This document shows, piece by piece, positions 43,407-51,423 of a DNA stretch of 51,907 bases. Origin of the DNA: Bacillota bacterium (GTDB taxonomy: Bacteria; Bacillota_I; Bacilli_A; Erysipelotrichales; Erysipelotrichaceae); NCBI GenBank assembly GCA_023388995.1, contig JAEWFD010000015.1, positions 1 to 51,907 of the forward strand, in the 5' to 3' direction. The stretch's first letter is position 1. Each line of letters begins with the position of its first letter. A model generated the notes under the pieces. That model saw nothing but the letters and a program-made list of their open reading frames with translations, was not told the origin of the DNA and did not search any database. Made by a program: the position numbers and the translations under genes.

Positions 43407-44566
43407 GATTCCCGCCCTCCTGTAAAGTCCTGTCCTGCCACTTTATACTGTGTGATAAAGACGAAAAGCACGCTAGCTACAACTAATATCAGTGCTGTAA
43501 AAGTGGTTTGCCTGATTCCTTGATAGACTATTTTTGATGCAACGGAATAGTTAGCTAGCAGCCATGCTTTCTTTAGAATAGATGGAACTTGAAACTTGTC
43601 AATGCAATACGTTATCAACAAAATCAATGTAACCAGACTAAATGTTGTGGGTGTTGATTCACAATACACAGCAATGCCAAGTACCATGGATTGCATAAAT
43701 AGCAATATAAGGCACAGTAATATATATCCATGAATGATGATTATTTGCAGTTCAACCATTGCATAATTTCCATGTGCTTCCATAATCGCAACAGGGTAGT
43801 TATAATCCCCGGTACCATACATGCAGGAAATCAAAAACCACGCCACGGCAATGGCAGTTACTATTGCCATAATTGCCGAGAAAAAAGATACAATGAATTT
43901 AGTTGACAGTATGCTTTTCCGAGTAAATTGCTGTGTATACAAAAATTTATAACTTCCATATTCCGTCTCACTAGAATAGATATCCATACTAAACAGAAAG
44001 ATGAATACCAAAAACCCTAATGGAACAATATCGCTGATAAGAAGATACAAAAACTGTGCACCACTTAATTGATATGGTGTTTCTTGGGGAATGATTGCAT
44101 GGTCAATGAAATATTGATTTGTCAGAATAATACGATTTAATTCTTGTTCTCGTACCGCACTAATTCCTATACCATTATAGAAATAGCCCCTTTGGTATCC
44201 ATGTCGTTCATTCTCAGCAAGTTCAATTTCTAATTTTAATAACTTCAATACATTCTCTTCCGAATAGAAGCGATAGTTTGCCGAAATCTCCTGAACAATT
44301 GCTTGCCGCTGTTTCCAAAACTCCAATACTTCCTTTGCTCCTGCTGTTTTTTGTGTTCTGTAATTTTTATCATAGGCGATTACCATCGCCATTGCTTCTT
44401 GCAAATCCGCACCAATAAGTGAATCTCTACTTTGCTTAAACTCTTTCTGTCTGGTTTGATTCATGAAAAGTAGGCCAACTAAGTATGCAAAAACAAGAAA
44501 TAGTATCAAACAGTTTTTTTGATTATGCCAAAATTTATAAAATTCACACCGAATTAATTGAAGCAT
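43403..44566 (-). CDS. ABC-2 permease A'
   Basis: A 387-residue ABC-2 type permease. Start 44566 after GGGAGG; the longer frame adds 39 uninformative residues. One helix at the N-terminus (LILFLVFAYLVGLLFM), about 140 residues of helical extracytoplasmic loop, then a five-helix block. The C-terminal half is homologous to the partial gene at 51423-51907. The 4-base overlap with the next permease (ATGA), followed by the ATPase, gives an operon of the bacitracin-efflux kind. Substrate is probably a peptide (inference). Confidence 0.82.
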   Translation of the reverse strand: MLQLIRCEFYKFWHNQKNCLILFLVFAYLVGLLFMNQTRQKEFKQSRDSLIGADLQEAMAMVIAYDKNYRTQKTAGAKEVLEFWKQRQAIVQEISANYRFYSEENVLKLLKLEIELAENERHGYQRGYFYNGIGISAVREQELNRIILTNQYFIDHAIIPQETPYQLSGAQFLYLLISDIVPLGFLVFIFLFSMDIYSSETEYGSYKFLYTQQFTRKSILSTKFIVSFFSAIMAIVTAIAVAWFLISCMYGTGDYNYPVAIMEAHGNYAMVELQIIIIHGYILLCLILLFMQSMVLGIAVYCESTPTTFSLVTLILLITYCIDKFQVPSILKKAWLLANYSVASKIVYQGIRQTTFTALILVVASVLFVFITQYKVAGQDFTGGRES

Positions 44567-44645
44567 ACGTTTTTCCTCCCTTAAAACCGCTGCATTGTAT
44601 TCTAAACTGCTATTAATAATACAGATACGAACAATTAAGTTCGAG

Positions 44646-44657
44646 GTGCTTAAGCAC
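44646..44657. repeat. Palindrome upstream of permease A'
   Basis: Perfect 12-bp GTGCTTAAGCAC about 80 bases before the permease A' start; candidate operator. A similar half (AAGTGCTT) precedes the regulator gene near 46550-46560. Confidence 0.45.
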
Positions 44658-44703
44658 TCTTGCAAGGCTAAGTTCCTAAACAATATTATGAATCTCGATA
44701 TTT

Positions 44704-44719
44704 TGCTAGTATTCTAGCA
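44704..44719. repeat. Inverted repeat overlapping a possible -10 box
   Basis: TGCTAG-TATT-CTAGCA, with TAGAAT on the minus strand spanning the centre. Candidate regulator binding site for the permease/ATPase operon. Confidence 0.45.
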
Positions 44720-44803
44720 TATTAGCATCAAACTCGCACCTTAATATTGATAAAATAACATTGTAGTAATAATTTATCACATATTATTACTCTACGATAA
44801 ATC

Positions 44804-44845
44804 AAAAAGGACTGAATCTTATAAACTATAAAATTCAATCCTTTT
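44804..44845 (-). terminator. Terminator of the 53-residue peptide gene
   Basis: Minus-strand AAAAGGATTGAATTTTAT and ATAAGATTCAGTCCTTTT form an 18-bp stem (two G-T pairs) with a five-base loop, then T-run. It separates the peptide gene from the permease/ATPase operon. Confidence 0.9.
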
Positions 44846-44894
44846 CTTGAAATTATTCGGATTTCTTAAATAAACAAATAAATGGTAGAACTAA

Positions 44895-45056
44895 TTAATC
44901 CAACCAAACTCCGTCGCCGCCACGTGCAGCCATTGGGTAAACAACCCGACAAGTAAAATCTTCATTGCATTCATCAATTTCATTTGCATTTGCCTTAACC
45001 TGAGTCGTAAGAGTTAAGATGAGGGACACTAATAAATATTTAATAAATTTCTTCAT
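44895..45056 (-). CDS. Short secreted peptide, candidate pheromone or peptide precursor
   Basis: A 53-residue peptide too short for routine ORF lists, opening MKKFIKYLLVSLILTLTT with a Sec-type signal sequence and a likely signal-peptidase cut after KANA (residue 24). The predicted 29-residue remainder begins NEIDECNEDFTC, has two Cys five residues apart (30 and 36), is acidic (about 7 acidic, 2 basic residues) and ends in ARGGDGVWLD. GGAGG sits 8 bases before the ATG, with its own promoter and a strong terminator. It lies directly downstream of a regulator of RRNPP-like shape, the layout of plcR-papR. Pheromone precursor is my first guess; bacteriocin or RiPP precursor is the alternative, though the acidity argues against a pore former. 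Confidence 0.72.
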   Translation of the reverse strand: MKKFIKYLLVSLILTLTTQVKANANEIDECNEDFTCRVVYPMAARGGDGVWLD

Positions 45057-45078
45057 AGATGTTACCTCCTATGCAGTC

Positions 45079-45107
45079 ATTCTAATTATTTTTAACTATA
45101 ATTGCAA
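45079..45107 (-). promoter_or_regulatory. Promoter of the 53-residue peptide gene
   Basis: Minus-strand TTGCAA (45102-45107), 17 bases, TAGAAT (45079-45084); about 22 bases before the start codon. The TTGCAAT sequence recurs near 45145-45150 in an imperfect repeat with ATTGTAA. Confidence 0.6.
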
Positions 45108-45197
45108 GCTTATATCTATATTTTTTTATACACCTTATTATTATTGCAATATAACACTGAAATAATTGTAAAAGTAAACTATTAATTATTAGACGGC

Positions 45198-46502
45198 CTA
45201 AACCCTTACATATTCTTTGATATAATTTTTGTATCTTTTTAAGCTTCTCTTGGATTTTGGTTTATTTTTCAAGGTTTGAAATTGAATATATGCCTTATAA
45301 TTTCCTAGATACGAACATTGCTTATTAATTTCTTCATTTAGAATCATAATATAAATAATCTCATTATCACCGATATACTTTTCGCGTAAGATGCTAATAT
45401 AGTTAATAACAGCCTGACGATTCTCACTACTACATAAATATGCAAAATAATATAGCATTTCTATATCACTGGTATCAGAACATTCAGTAAAATTTTCAGG
45501 AATTACTGATAGATCAATGTCTAAATTTAATTGGGATTTGCAAAAAAAGTAGAAAATTGTCAGTTTCATCCTTTTATCGTTTGAATCCAATAAAATTGGT
45601 TCAATAATATCTATACACCTTTGATAATTTTTCTTTTCCATGAGATACATAATTTCATTGCCTAGCAACGTCATTTTTTTACGTTTTGATATCGAAATAG
45701 AGTTGTCTCCAATTATCTCTTGATATTTTTGATAGTATATGGCTGCCTCTTTCTCTCTTCCATCTAAAAACTTGAATGCTACAAAATAATAACTCACATT
45801 AAATAAATGATTATCAGATTTTATTCTATTATTTATCAATTTGACAATATTATATGCATCGAACTCAAACCCTTCATTCTGCAAAAAAAACATTCTATGT
45901 AGGCAAATTGGTAAATAGCTCATATCGTTTGTCAGTCGATCCAGTAATTCAGTATATGATGGCATTACGATTCCATTATAACGTTCAGGTAATGTTAAAT
46001 TTCTTGAAACGTGAAATAACACAAGGAAAACTACCTGTCTAAGTTTAGAAGGAAAGAAAGCTATGACATCTAGGGCTACAATTATTTCATTAATATTATT
46101 AATTATATCACCATCATAGTATGCCTTAATCAATTCTATTGACTGGTACATGACTTCGTAGTAAATACTATCCTTTGCAGGGCGCAATATTTCTAATAAT
46201 GATGCAGCTTCTTTCGAACAATCTTCATAAAAATAATACTCTGCCGCATAATTTAGTGCACTAAAGTCCAATTCTAGTTGACCTTTATATGGATACCTTC
46301 CTAACTCATTGAACAATGCATGATATATTTGAGTTTCACGTAATTGTTTTCCGCTTCGAATTGCTAAATAAGTTGGCTTACTGCATATAGCATATTTTTC
46401 ATTTCTTCCATGAATCAAATCGGATATCGCTTCATTATTCCAAATGCGATAAACCTCAATTAATCTACCCATTAAGACTTTATTTTCCATTACATTAATC
46501 AT
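45198..46502 (-). CDS. Regulator with N-terminal HTH and TPR-like C-terminus, RRNPP-like
   Basis: A 434-residue protein. The start at 46502 has GGGAGG 12 bases upstream; 46490 is an alternative. Residues about 10-70 look like a helix-turn-helix of the XRE/Rgg/PlcR kind: MGRLIEVYRIWNN...ICSKPTYLAIRSGKQL...HALFNELG. The rest is all-helical with tetratricopeptide-like spacing (YYFVAFKFLDGREKEAAIYYQKYQE, YQRCIDIIEPILLD) and no transmembrane or enzymatic motif. In Rap, NprR, PlcR, PrgX and Rgg such domains bind imported signal peptides. The next gene encodes a 53-residue secreted peptide, so I infer a peptide-sensing regulator, but sequence similarity is at pattern level only. Confidence 0.65.
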   Translation of the reverse strand: MINVMENKVLMGRLIEVYRIWNNEAISDLIHGRNEKYAICSKPTYLAIRSGKQLRETQIYHALFNELGRYPYKGQLELDFSALNYAAEYYFYEDCSKEAASLLEILRPAKDSIYYEVMYQSIELIKAYYDGDIINNINEIIVALDVIAFFPSKLRQVVFLVLFHVSRNLTLPERYNGIVMPSYTELLDRLTNDMSYLPICLHRMFFLQNEGFEFDAYNIVKLINNRIKSDNHLFNVSYYFVAFKFLDGREKEAAIYYQKYQEIIGDNSISISKRKKMTLLGNEIMYLMEKKNYQRCIDIIEPILLDSNDKRMKLTIFYFFCKSQLNLDIDLSVIPENFTECSDTSDIEMLYYFAYLCSSENRQAVINYISILREKYIGDNEIIYIMILNEEINKQCSYLGNYKAYIQFQTLKNKPKSKRSLKRYKNYIKEYVRV

Positions 46503-46919
46503 ATCACTATAATATCCTCCCATATTACATCATAATTGTAACATAGTTTGTAGAAGCACTTAAAAATTTACTGAAAACGCACTTTTTCTTCTATTAAATG
46601 CATTTTTCTGCTTTTTCCGTAAGTCAATGCGGAATATTCCGTATTTTTTGATAGTTTTTTCATTAGCAACAACTGTTTTATTATTAGTATTTGTAAAAAT
46701 TCAGAAAAAAATTATGAATTATTTTTATCAATATTTTTTTGCAACTAAGGAATTTAATATAGAAAATTTTTAGGTCTAAAATAAGATAATTTAATATGTA
46801 GATCATTATCATAATAATTTAAAAACATGCGAATGAAACAGTTGTTATAGTAATAGAGAAAATATAGCAGTTAAGGTTAGAGAAGGCGATGCCACTTATG
46901 ACAAATTTGAATCAACTTA
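46503..46919. other. AT-rich intergenic region before the regulator
   Basis: About 415 bases without a clear gene. A 12-bp palindrome CGGAATATTCCG (46630-46641) lies inside. A 31-codon frame at 46568-46663 on the minus strand (MKKLSKNTEYSALTYGKSRK...) lacks a ribosome site. No terminator with a convincing stem follows the ABC exporter gene here, so the regulator may be reached by readthrough. Confidence 0.5.
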
Positions 46920-48557
46920 TCATATAGCTACATTAATTTCTTCGATCTGGCTAAACCAATTAGCATCAATCAAAAAATCTGCTAATGTTATTATATCTTG
47001 GTCATGAGAGACAATTATTACAATTCTATTTTTTTTAATATTAACAAGCATCTCTAATATAGCCTCTTTAGATTTAAAATCTAATCCTACTGTAGGTTCG
47101 TCTAAAATAATTACACTACTATTCTTATTAAGGATAAGAAGCATTTCAGACTTTTTCATCTCCCCATATGAAAAGCTCCAGAATTTTTTATGTTTTACTT
47201 CATTATCAAATGTATCTAGTACCCCTGTAATTTTTGGATCATGCTTGATACCATCCATACTTCTATATTGCTTCTTAGTAATAACATCTTCATAAAAACT
47301 ATTAGTCAATTTGCTGAATTCAGTATTGCTATATGCGATTAAGGTAGATCGCAAATAAGACATATCCAATTCCTCAATATAACTATCATTGTAACGGATC
47401 TGGTTTGCCTCATTACTTGCATACAAGCCTGTAATAAGATTTAAAAAAGTTGTTTTACCGATACCATTTTTTCCATGTAATACATATAAACAATTCTTGC
47501 GAAAACAATATGAGAAATTTTTTAGAATGATCGTTTTGGAATTATAAGAAAAGCTTAAATGCTCTACTGCAATTTCCTCAATTGAATCCAGTTTTTTTAC
47601 ACCATGTATTTCTTGATCCCACGACAATAACTCATCTACCCTTTTATATGATACAAGTGCATCTTGATATTCTTTGCCTAAGGTCATAAAATACTGTAAA
47701 TTGCTGATAACAAGATAAAAATAGGAAGTGACAGCCACAAAGTCACCTATTTCAACTGTTTTATTCATAATTTCAATAGCACATACCAGTAATACAATAA
47801 ACTGAAACAATTGAGTCACACCTGTATCAATCGATATATAGGTATTATAGGTTCGATAATATTGATTTAAATGTTGATAGTATTGCAAAAAAGATCTTTG
47901 AAAGTAATCGATACTCTCTCGAAACAATACATTAATTTTAATATTCTTCAATGATCCTAATTGATCATGAAGTGCACTATAATACTTACTCTGACTTTCT
48001 CTCATACTGCTATTATCTTCATGCAGTTTTTTCTTCGTAAATCGGTATACATTAAAGTAACAAACCATAGCAACAATCACCACAAAAAGTATACTTTTAC
48101 TCTTAAAATAAAAGTAAACACAGCAAAATAATAGAGTTATTCCATTAATAATTGGGCTGATATAATGTGCCACCAAAAACTGTGCCAATGATTTAGTATC
48201 ATTGGTAATTCTTTCAGTTAAATAAGACATTTCATATTTTTGAACATCTAAATAATTTACTCGATGAATATAAGATATAATACTTTTCATCATACTATTT
48301 GCTGTTTTAAATGAAGTAAAGTATTGTAGGTTTCTCCTTTTTATCATTGTGACCATATTCAAAGCATTAAGTATCATCAAAGCAAAAGCATATACTAAAA
48401 CTAGATTAAGGTTAATTTCACTCGCAATCAAATTAATCAACAAGCCATTTATAAAAGGAATTAACACTTCAATTCCTCGTGCAAAAAAATCAAGAGTAGC
48501 AAGTTTGATATACTGTTGTTTATTGTCTAAAAAATATCCATATAAGTATCGAAACAT
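46920..48557 (-). CDS. ABC exporter without protease domain
   Basis: A 545-residue half-exporter: five to six membrane helices (residues 15-300) with many Tyr and Asn, then an ATPase domain (Walker A GKNGIGKTT, Walker B VIILDEPTVGLD, H-loop IVSHDQD). The signature is changed to FSYGEMKKS. There is no C39 peptidase domain, so it should export a peptide already trimmed by another protease, such as the subtilase encoded 12 bases upstream. The sequence is divergent from standard MsbA-like exporters. RBS AGAGGTGAT precedes the start. Confidence 0.85.
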   Translation of the reverse strand: MFRYLYGYFLDNKQQYIKLATLDFFARGIEVLIPFINGLLINLIASEINLNLVLVYAFALMILNALNMVTMIKRRNLQYFTSFKTANSMMKSIISYIHRVNYLDVQKYEMSYLTERITNDTKSLAQFLVAHYISPIINGITLLFCCVYFYFKSKSILFVVIVAMVCYFNVYRFTKKKLHEDNSSMRESQSKYYSALHDQLGSLKNIKINVLFRESIDYFQRSFLQYYQHLNQYYRTYNTYISIDTGVTQLFQFIVLLVCAIEIMNKTVEIGDFVAVTSYFYLVISNLQYFMTLGKEYQDALVSYKRVDELLSWDQEIHGVKKLDSIEEIAVEHLSFSYNSKTIILKNFSYCFRKNCLYVLHGKNGIGKTTFLNLITGLYASNEANQIRYNDSYIEELDMSYLRSTLIAYSNTEFSKLTNSFYEDVITKKQYRSMDGIKHDPKITGVLDTFDNEVKHKKFWSFSYGEMKKSEMLLILNKNSSVIILDEPTVGLDFKSKEAILEMLVNIKKNRIVIIVSHDQDIITLADFLIDANWFSQIEEINVAI

Positions 48558-48569
48558 TTGATCACCTCT

Positions 48570-49985
48570 TTATTCTAAATGGTTCAATAAAAACTTTACC
48601 AAGTCAAAAAAATGGGAATCATCAAATGATAGCGGAATCTTAACTATATTCTTGTCACGCTCTATTGACATTACTTCACCGAATATAATTTGAACATCCA
48701 TGTATTCATTCTGGCATATAACATCATCAGTAATGATCAATCGAAGATCATATTTACCGAATTGGTATGCATCACATAGTAATTTTTTAACCTGTGTGAA
48801 ATCATGACAAAAATCACATCGATCTAAGTATGAGTATTTAAATGTTGAGATTAGCTGCATTGCATATCCTCGAAATTGGAAAACTGATTGTAACCTATTG
48901 GCGATTTCTATTGTTTTTTTCCAATTCTTTTGATCGATAAAAAATAAAATAACAGGCACATCGCTCAACAAACTATTATCAACTTTATCATCATTTATGT
49001 ATTCATTTAAACTCGATTCATCATAATACAAGCATCCAATTTCAGTTTTAATCAATTGATACAACATAGCATCCCTAGCACCTGCAAAGACAATACCCGT
49101 TATCTTAACTTTATTATCTCTTAGAAAGGAGTATAGATTCTCTCGGTCACTGAGACAGTTTTCCAAAATAACCAGTGTCTCAAATTGACTCAGTTTAGTA
49201 TCTGCATCATTAAGATGAATTTCCACTTTTCCAAAGAATCTGTTTTGTTTATCATCAGCTTTCTTCACAATTACTGGTTCCGATAGAAAATCTGACTGAA
49301 CACAGCTATAAGTTTCTTCCACAATATATTTAAAACTCAAACAGTAAAGTAACTGCTTAACTTTATAATCGGATCCATATTCAGCTAAGTAATTAGCAAT
49401 ATGTGCTGTTATCATGGGAGCTGCAAAGCTATTACTAGATGGGCTTTGATACTTTGGAACCAATTCACTCATCGATGAACTATATATATTTGGACGATCT
49501 TGCAAATTAGATATTCCTTCATAATAGACTTTATGATCAATATGACTAACTCCAATTACACCTGAAAAACATGCAGGAATTGTATATTGATTTCTGTTAT
49601 CCATTGCCTCAACAATAATTGTATTGTTCTTAATCAGTTTCTTGATAATTGGCTCTAAGACAAAATAATCTTTCATATCAATACTTCCGACACTCAAATG
49701 AATTAACTTTATTTGCTGCTTAAAACACCATTCCAACGCCACACGAAGCTTTAGAATGTCGGTATATATATCATCATCAAAAATCTTGATACTCCCTATT
49801 TTAATTTTCGGATAGATCGATTTCATAATAGAAATACAGATCGATCCATGCACTCCCCTATAAGTATGCTTCAATGCATCAACCACCAAAAAATTATCTA
49901 AAACTTCTAAATTAAACTCAAGTGTTTCATTATTGCTTCTCTCCACATTTATCCCATCATCGATGATCACAACAATATGTTCCAT
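48570..49985 (-). CDS. Subtilase (S8) with unrecognised C-terminal domain
   Basis: A 471-residue protein without a signal peptide, so cytoplasmic. I start it at 49985, after AGAGGTAGGT; seven earlier codons are possible. The subtilase triad is complete: Asp9 in VVIIDDGIN, His46 in YRGVHGSICIS, Asn130 as oxyanion residue, and Ser186 in SNSFAAPM. Catalytic domain ends near 225. The remaining 245 residues have alternating strands and helices (LVILENCLSD, GIVFAGARDAML, PVILFFIDQKNWKKTIEIANRLQ, LRLIITDD) in a Rossmann-like rhythm, and I recognise no family. It is followed by an exporter and preceded by permeases, so it likely removes a leader from a peptide before export, as ElxP or PepP does for lantibiotics (inference). 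Confidence 0.8.
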   Translation of the reverse strand: MEHIVVIIDDGINVERSNNETLEFNLEVLDNFLVVDALKHTYRGVHGSICISIMKSIYPKIKIGSIKIFDDDIYTDILKLRVALEWCFKQQIKLIHLSVGSIDMKDYFVLEPIIKKLIKNNTIIVEAMDNRNQYTIPACFSGVIGVSHIDHKVYYEGISNLQDRPNIYSSSMSELVPKYQSPSSNSFAAPMITAHIANYLAEYGSDYKVKQLLYCLSFKYIVEETYSCVQSDFLSEPVIVKKADDKQNRFFGKVEIHLNDADTKLSQFETLVILENCLSDRENLYSFLRDNKVKITGIVFAGARDAMLYQLIKTEIGCLYYDESSLNEYINDDKVDNSLLSDVPVILFFIDQKNWKKTIEIANRLQSVFQFRGYAMQLISTFKYSYLDRCDFCHDFTQVKKLLCDAYQFGKYDLRLIITDDVICQNEYMDVQIIFGEVMSIERDKNIVKIPLSFDDSHFFDLVKFLLNHLE

Positions 49986-50037
49986 ACCTACCTCTATATC
50001 ACTCATTTAATTGTATTTAATATCATCATCGGTCTAA

Positions 50038-51423
50038 TTAAATATCTTTTTTTCCTACAAGATAAGAAGTTGCCCCATACAACAATAAGCAATATCCACC
50101 AAGCACCAATACTGTCATAAGAGCTGTGACCGATCCAACACCACCCAATATTGCAATGGGATTCGCATAACGAAAAGGATTCAAGGTGCTAAATGCTCTA
50201 AACTCTGTGGCAGTAAGTCCCATGCCAACAAGTATTACCACCATCGGTAATAACATCGCTAATATCTTTTGTTTCACGATAGCCGAAACAAATACATTGA
50301 GCATTACAATAAATAAAATATATAGAGTCATTACTACCACAGCATAAACCAAAAACTGCCAAAGCGAAACTAGCTGTAAGCTTAAATCCATTCCACCTAC
50401 TTGCAAATGTTTAGGAAACTTAGAAAATAAACTAATTCCTAAAGACCATGTATTATTCCAAAACTTCTGATCAAATGGCAGTGTATTTTCTATACCTCGC
50501 AAACTACGAAAGGTGTTTTGCTGTATTAACACCGGATAATTCATAGAGTTAAAGTTGGTTAATATACCATAAACTAAAGAAATCCCAAGTAAGGGAAGAA
50601 GTATCGCCAGCAAACTACAACATAATCCAGCTATTATTTTCCCGCCAATTAGCTTCATCCTATTAGATGGCTGTGCATACAAATTTTTCAGTGTACCATT
50701 CTCATAATCCTTAACCACGATATCGTACATCAAAACATAAATTAATATTGCCATAATCAGCGGTAAATAGTGGTTCATGAAATGATACATGAATGTGACA
50801 CTGTTCATGGAATAGCGATCAAGCGGAGCATGATTGATATCTTTTAGCCACTTATAATACCTGAACTTTTGCATTGCCGTTATTGAATATTCTTGTTGAT
50901 CTTTCTCAATTCCTGCTGGAATAATTACCCACTGGGGATATTGATATTTACTTTGGATTGCTTTCAATTCATGGTAGAGCCCGTAGTACTTTGTAATAAC
51001 TCCTTGTGTTTCATTAGTAATCTCATTTTCCAAATGTTCATTTAGATCGACATAACTTTGATATGCCATTATTTCATTTACTGTTACCCAATCTTTTTCC
51101 AGCAAACCATTTGCCATTTCATTCGTTTTAGTAAACAAATCTTCATATAAAATCTTTGCAGTAACTTGTTTATCTTCCGTAAAATTTGGAAAATACCCCC
51201 ATTTTGTTGGGTCTTCCTGAAATATTTGCAATATATTCAATTGTGCTTGAGAACTTATTTTCATTATTTCATTATATCCTGCTGGAGTTTCATATATTGA
51301 TGCTTGCTTGTTTTGATATTCTTGTATAGTAATGATTCCAAATAGCAGCACAATTAGAACAACAAACCAGTATTTGGTACTTTTCAAAATACGCCTAATC
51401 TCAAATAAAATGAACTCACTCAT
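50038..51423 (-). CDS. ABC-2 permease B, intact
   Basis: A 461-residue permease with helix 1 near residues 15-32, a 170-residue extracytoplasmic helical domain, and a five-to-six helix block ending in NPFRYANPIAILGGVGSVTAL. It is the intact homologue of the frameshifted gene at 42022-43406. One base of overlap (TAATG) with permease A, 31 bases before the subtilase gene. Probably forms a heterodimer with permease A; an ATPase for this pair is not in view and may be shared or lie to the right. Confidence 0.85.
   Translation of the reverse strand: MSEFILFEIRRILKSTKYWFVVLIVLLFGIITIQEYQNKQASIYETPAGYNEIMKISSQAQLNILQIFQEDPTKWGYFPNFTEDKQVTAKILYEDLFTKTNEMANGLLEKDWVTVNEIMAYQSYVDLNEHLENEITNETQGVITKYYGLYHELKAIQSKYQYPQWVIIPAGIEKDQQEYSITAMQKFRYYKWLKDINHAPLDRYSMNSVTFMYHFMNHYLPLIMAILIYVLMYDIVVKDYENGTLKNLYAQPSNRMKLIGGKIIAGLCCSLLAILLPLLGISLVYGILTNFNSMNYPVLIQQNTFRSLRGIENTLPFDQKFWNNTWSLGISLFSKFPKHLQVGGMDLSLQLVSLWQFLVYAVVVMTLYILFIVMLNVFVSAIVKQKILAMLLPMVVILVGMGLTATEFRAFSTLNPFRYANPIAILGGVGSVTALMTVLVLGGYCLLLYGATSYLVGKKDI

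Noticed and set aside
44895..45056. Lasso or lactococcin-type bacteriocin reading of the small peptide
   Set aside because: Gly-Asp spacing could form a ring but no tail remains, no lasso enzymes are seen, and the sequence does not match lactococcin 972.
46568..46663. 31-codon frame (MKKLSKNTEYSALTYGK...) as a possible signal peptide
   Set aside because: No Shine-Dalgarno sequence, no hydrophobic segment; kept only as a note under the intergenic feature.
46882..46912. Plus-strand mini-ORF MPLMTNLNQLII as a pheromone
   Set aside because: Ribosome site too close, no promoter I can support, and antisense to the ABC exporter end.
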